7,632 nt of DNA from Methylococcaceae bacterium (GTDB lineage: Bacteria; Pseudomonadota; Gammaproteobacteria; Methylococcales; Methylomonadaceae). Under the pieces are notes generated by a model. The model searched no databases, had not been told where the DNA came from, and saw only the letters and a program-made list of their open reading frames with translations. The position numbers and the translations under genes are program-made. How positions within the stretch are numbered: the stretch's first letter is position 1; the number at the start of each line of letters is the position of its first letter. Positions 5,680 through 7,632 of this stretch are shown here, in pieces. The stretch covers positions 1 to 7,632 of the forward strand of contig JAUYMX010000505.1 in the NCBI GenBank assembly GCA_030699345.1. The letters run 5' to 3'.

Positions 5680-6543
5680 TCAAGCGGCCAGCATAATCGA
5701 CGATTTCAGTTTTTTCATGGCATTTTGCTCCAACTGCCGACTTCTTTCGGCTGATACGCCATAGCGATCAGCAAGCTCATGCAAGGTGGCTTTCTGCTCT
5801 GTCAACCAACGACTTGCCAAGATGTCTTGGCTACGTTCATCTAGCTGAGACAGGGCGTCTGTTAACAACTCTTGTTCACGTCCCTGCCAATCAGCATCTT
5901 CAAGCAACAAGGCCGGATCAGCACCATGCTGTTGCAGATAGTTTGCAGGCGCTGAGTAGCTTTCATCTTCTGGCTCATCAACGGGCGCGTCAAAAGACAT
6001 ATCGCGACTGCCTAGTCTTTTTTCCATTTCATACACTTCTGCAACATCGACATTCAGGTCTTTAGCAATAGATGCCGCTTCATCACCAGACAACCAACCC
6101 AAATCACGTTTAGTTTTACGAAGATTAAAAAATAATTTACGTTGAGCCTTTGTAGTTGCAATCTTTACAATGCCCCAATTTTTAATTACGTATTCGTGTA
6201 TTTCAGCTTTTATCCAATGTACTGCAAATGAGATCAGTCGAACGCCCATATCAGGATCAAAGCGTTTGACCGCTTTCATCAAGCCTATATTTCCTTCTTG
6301 AATAATGTCGGGCATAGATAAACCGTAGCCGCTGTAACCTCTAGCGACATGGGCTACAAAACGCAAATTGCTCATGACCAGTTGGCGTGCGGCTTCCAGG
6401 TCGCCATCATCTTTAAATCTTAATGCCAGCTCTCGCTCTTGCTCAGCGTCCAACTTAGGCATTTGTCTGACAACATTGAGGTAAGTGTCAAATGTGCCAA
6501 CTGACAAATTAACGGGCAAAACTAATGAATTACTCACAATCAT
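5680..6543 (-). CDS. rpoH: RNA polymerase sigma factor RpoH (sigma-32, heat shock)
   Basis: Heat-shock sigma factor that directs RNA polymerase to chaperone and protease promoters; 287 residues, close to the usual 284 or so. Region 2 spans about 52-122 (DIIQEGNIGLMKAVKRFDP, then SFAVHWIKAEIHEYVIKNWG). The RpoH box QRKLFFNLR is at 134-142, and region 4 is at 226-281 with LDERSQDILASRW and YGVSAERSRQLEQNAMKKL. Residues equivalent to E. coli Leu47, Ala50 and Ile54, which matter for chaperone- and FtsH-dependent control, are Leu49, Ala52 and Val56. In region 4.2, Ser268 and Gln273 replace the usual Val/Ile and Lys. Start: the ATG at 6543 lies one base from a GAGGGG. GTG at 6537, two codons later, has better Shine-Dalgarno spacing and would give 285 residues. 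Gene order ftsX-rpoH is conserved in gammaproteobacteria. A CIRCE element overlies the likely promoter. Confidence 0.96.
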   Translation of the reverse strand: MIVSNSLVLPVNLSVGTFDTYLNVVRQMPKLDAEQERELALRFKDDGDLEAARQLVMSNLRFVAHVARGYSGYGLSMPDIIQEGNIGLMKAVKRFDPDMGVRLISFAVHWIKAEIHEYVIKNWGIVKIATTKAQRKLFFNLRKTKRDLGWLSGDEAASIAKDLNVDVAEVYEMEKRLGSRDMSFDAPVDEPEDESYSAPANYLQQHGADPALLLEDADWQGREQELLTDALSQLDERSQDILASRWLTEQKATLHELADRYGVSAERSRQLEQNAMKKLKSSIMLAA

Positions 6544-6568
6544 TCCCCTCTCAAAAATTATTTTTTTT

Positions 6569-6598
6569 ATTCTAGCACTCTCAACAATAGAGTGCTAA
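6569..6598 (-). promoter_or_regulatory. Predicted rpoH promoter overlapping the CIRCE element
   Basis: On the minus strand, TTAGCA (complement of 6593-6598; 4 of 6 to TTGACA) and TAGAAT (complement of 6569-6574; 5 of 6 to TATAAT) are separated by 18 bp. The -35 is the first part of the left CIRCE arm and the -10 begins in the end of the right arm, so a bound repressor would block polymerase. An alternative -10, TATAAA (complement of 6603-6608), lies just upstream with a poorer -35. Confidence 0.5.
6572..6598 (-). promoter_or_regulatory. CIRCE operator (HrcA binding site) in front of rpoH
   Basis: On the minus strand the sequence is TTAGCACTC - 9 bp - GAGTGCTAG, against the CIRCE consensus TTAGCACTC-N9-GAGTGCTAA. 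The spacer is exactly 9 bp and only the last base of the right arm differs. CIRCE is the operator of the heat-sensitive repressor HrcA, usually found at groESL or dnaK operons. Here it lies 29 bp upstream of the annotated rpoH ATG. Confidence 0.9.
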
Positions 6599-6617
6599 CA
6601 ACTTTATAACAATATTT

Positions 6618-7610
6618 TCACTCGGGTTTAAGTCTCCTCAATTGAAAATAAACAACTATCCATGATCCTAGCATACCCAGTGCGGCAGAAATAGCTAGCA
6701 GAGCAATGGTTTCTAGCCCCCCCAAAAACACTACATGAAAGGAGCCATCATATAAACCGGATAATTTTTCAATCGGTTGTTTTAAAATCAATGTCGTTAA
6801 AGTGACAATAAACCAAGCAGCAACCCCAGAAAAAAAACCCAGCCAAAAACCGCTGTATAAAAACGGTCGTTGAATAAAGCCATTAGTTGCCCCAACCAGC
6901 TTAGCAATCAATACTTCCTCGCGGCGATTATGTAATTCTAAACGTATTGTGTTGGCCGTAATAAACAGTACGCCGACTCCCAGTAAACCACTGAGCAGTG
7001 CAACACCGCGCCGAGCCAATTCCATAATTGATTGCAGCCGCTTGACCCATTGCGTATCTACCTGCGCAATATCCACTTCAGGAACTTGTTTGAAATGCTC
7101 AACCAAGTTATCTAAAACAACTACATCTTCCAATGAGTTTTTGGGCAATACCTGAATAACGATAGGCAAAGGATTTTTATCCAACGCTTTTACCGCTGCG
7201 CCAAAGCCACTGTATGCCTCAAACTCCTTTAAGGCCTGCTCCTTGGAAATGAGTTTGACATCAAGCACATCTGCATTTTTCTTAATGGTTTCGGCAAGTT
7301 TTTTAGCGTTTGTCTCAGAGACTTCTTCTCTTAAAAACAAAGAAATTTGGTTACTAGATTCCAGATTGCCCGCCAATTGCTGCAAATTTTTCACCAGAAT
7401 ATAAAAACCGCTAGCGAGGGAAATACCAATTGCTAACACCACGATTGTCATAACCGTTGCAAAACGCGACGCAACTAAGCGACCAAGACTTGAAAACAAA
7501 GCATGGGCATGAAGATCTCGGTAGGCTATAAGCCTATCCATAAGGTAACCACCAGATTTTCTGGTTTGCCTGCCTTCCGCTCTGTGCTGATTTCTAATGC
7601 TGTGTTTCAT
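6618..7610 (-). CDS. ftsX: Cell-division protein FtsX
   Basis: Membrane subunit of the FtsEX complex, an ABC-type mechanotransmitter that works at the septum and activates peptidoglycan hydrolases through partners such as EnvC. It has 330 residues, close to the 352 of E. coli. The topology is typical: cytoplasmic N-terminus, TM1 at about 51-73, a periplasmic domain at about 74-200 (QISLFLREEV, YSGFGAAVKALDKNPLP, VDTQWVKRL), TM2 at about 201-222, the conserved cytoplasmic loop LELHNRREEVLIAKLVGATNGF (two parts, about 224-245), TM3 at about 253-277 and TM4 at about 300-323, ending RRLKPE. The ATG at 7610 overlaps the end of ftsE by 17 nt with the same GGCCATGAA junction I remember from E. coli, which supports this start. 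ATG at 7541 (Met24), preceded by GGTGG, is a shorter alternative. The stop lies 74 bp before rpoH. Confidence 0.96.
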   Translation of the reverse strand: MKHSIRNQHRAEGRQTRKSGGYLMDRLIAYRDLHAHALFSSLGRLVASRFATVMTIVVLAIGISLASGFYILVKNLQQLAGNLESSNQISLFLREEVSETNAKKLAETIKKNADVLDVKLISKEQALKEFEAYSGFGAAVKALDKNPLPIVIQVLPKNSLEDVVVLDNLVEHFKQVPEVDIAQVDTQWVKRLQSIMELARRGVALLSGLLGVGVLFITANTIRLELHNRREEVLIAKLVGATNGFIQRPFLYSGFWLGFFSGVAAWFIVTLTTLILKQPIEKLSGLYDGSFHVVFLGGLETIALLAISAALGMLGSWIVVYFQLRRLKPE

Positions 7611-7632
7611 GGCCTAACTCGCAACTAATTGC
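7594..7632 (-). CDS. ftsE: 3' end of ftsE (partial), cell-division ATP-binding protein
   Basis: From the right edge the minus strand reads AISCELGHETQH, then TAG at 7596-7594, in the -1 frame relative to ftsX. Only the last 12 codons are in the window, so identity rests on context: ftsE directly precedes and slightly overlaps ftsX in gammaproteobacteria, and E. coli FtsE ends in a similar GHE just as ftsX begins. The overlap here is 17 nt, which suggests translational coupling of the two subunits. Confidence 0.7.
   Translation of the reverse strand, partial: AISCELGHETQH

Noticed and set aside
5814..6065. 83-codon plus-strand frame inside rpoH
   Set aside because: Antisense shadow of a conserved sigma-factor gene with no supporting signal.
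6544..6617. Sigma-32-type promoter or RNA thermometer in front of rpoH
   Set aside because: No CTTGAA/CCCCAT-like pair is visible, and if transcription begins at the CIRCE-overlapping promoter the leader is only about 20 nt, too short for a convincing thermometer.

Overview
The window reads as a chromosomal segment of a gammaproteobacterium. The order ftsE-ftsX-rpoH (minus strand) is the classic gammaproteobacterial arrangement, and a TIGR02647-type small protein, a RimB-like 'ATP-dependent zinc protease' and NhaD point the same way. Base composition is moderate to AT-leaning. A Methylococcales-like (methanotroph-type) or other Na+-exposed aquatic gammaproteobacterium is my guess, from impression rather than any marker gene. 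I see no mobile element, CRISPR, tRNA or rRNA, and no gene-free stretch longer than about 160 bases.

Layout. (1) Bases 1-861, plus strand: a short MOSC-domain protein of the YcbX/mARC type, probably the last gene of an operon entering from the left. (2) Bases 949-4686, plus strand: a two-gene sodium-efflux unit. A consensus -10 box leads into a leader of about 60 nt that I recognise as a probable Na+-I riboswitch (formerly the DUF1646 RNA motif). It is followed by nhaD and, 39 bp later, by a CPA1-family Na+(K+)/H+ antiporter with a cytoplasmic C-terminal extension of about 270 residues. (3) Bases 4754-5601: a RimB-like retropepsin-fold peptidase (minus) divergent from a 78-residue TIGR02647-like protein (plus), sharing an intergenic region with inverted repeats. 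(4) Bases 5621-7632, minus strand: the 3' end of ftsE, ftsX overlapping it by 17 nt, then rpoH with a near-perfect CIRCE operator over its likely promoter, closed by a strong intrinsic terminator.

How it works together. The most interesting unit is region 2. The conserved aptamer segment UGUAUCCU (976-983) is complementary to the nhaD Shine-Dalgarno region (AGGA plus UACA, 1013-1022), so ribosome access and Na+ binding would compete for the same strand. This predicts a translational ON switch: high Na+ opens nhaD, and possibly the downstream CPA1 gene through the shared transcript. Region 4 suggests that the HrcA/CIRCE repressor circuit sits above the sigma-32 circuit, because the CIRCE element spans the predicted -35/-10 region of rpoH.
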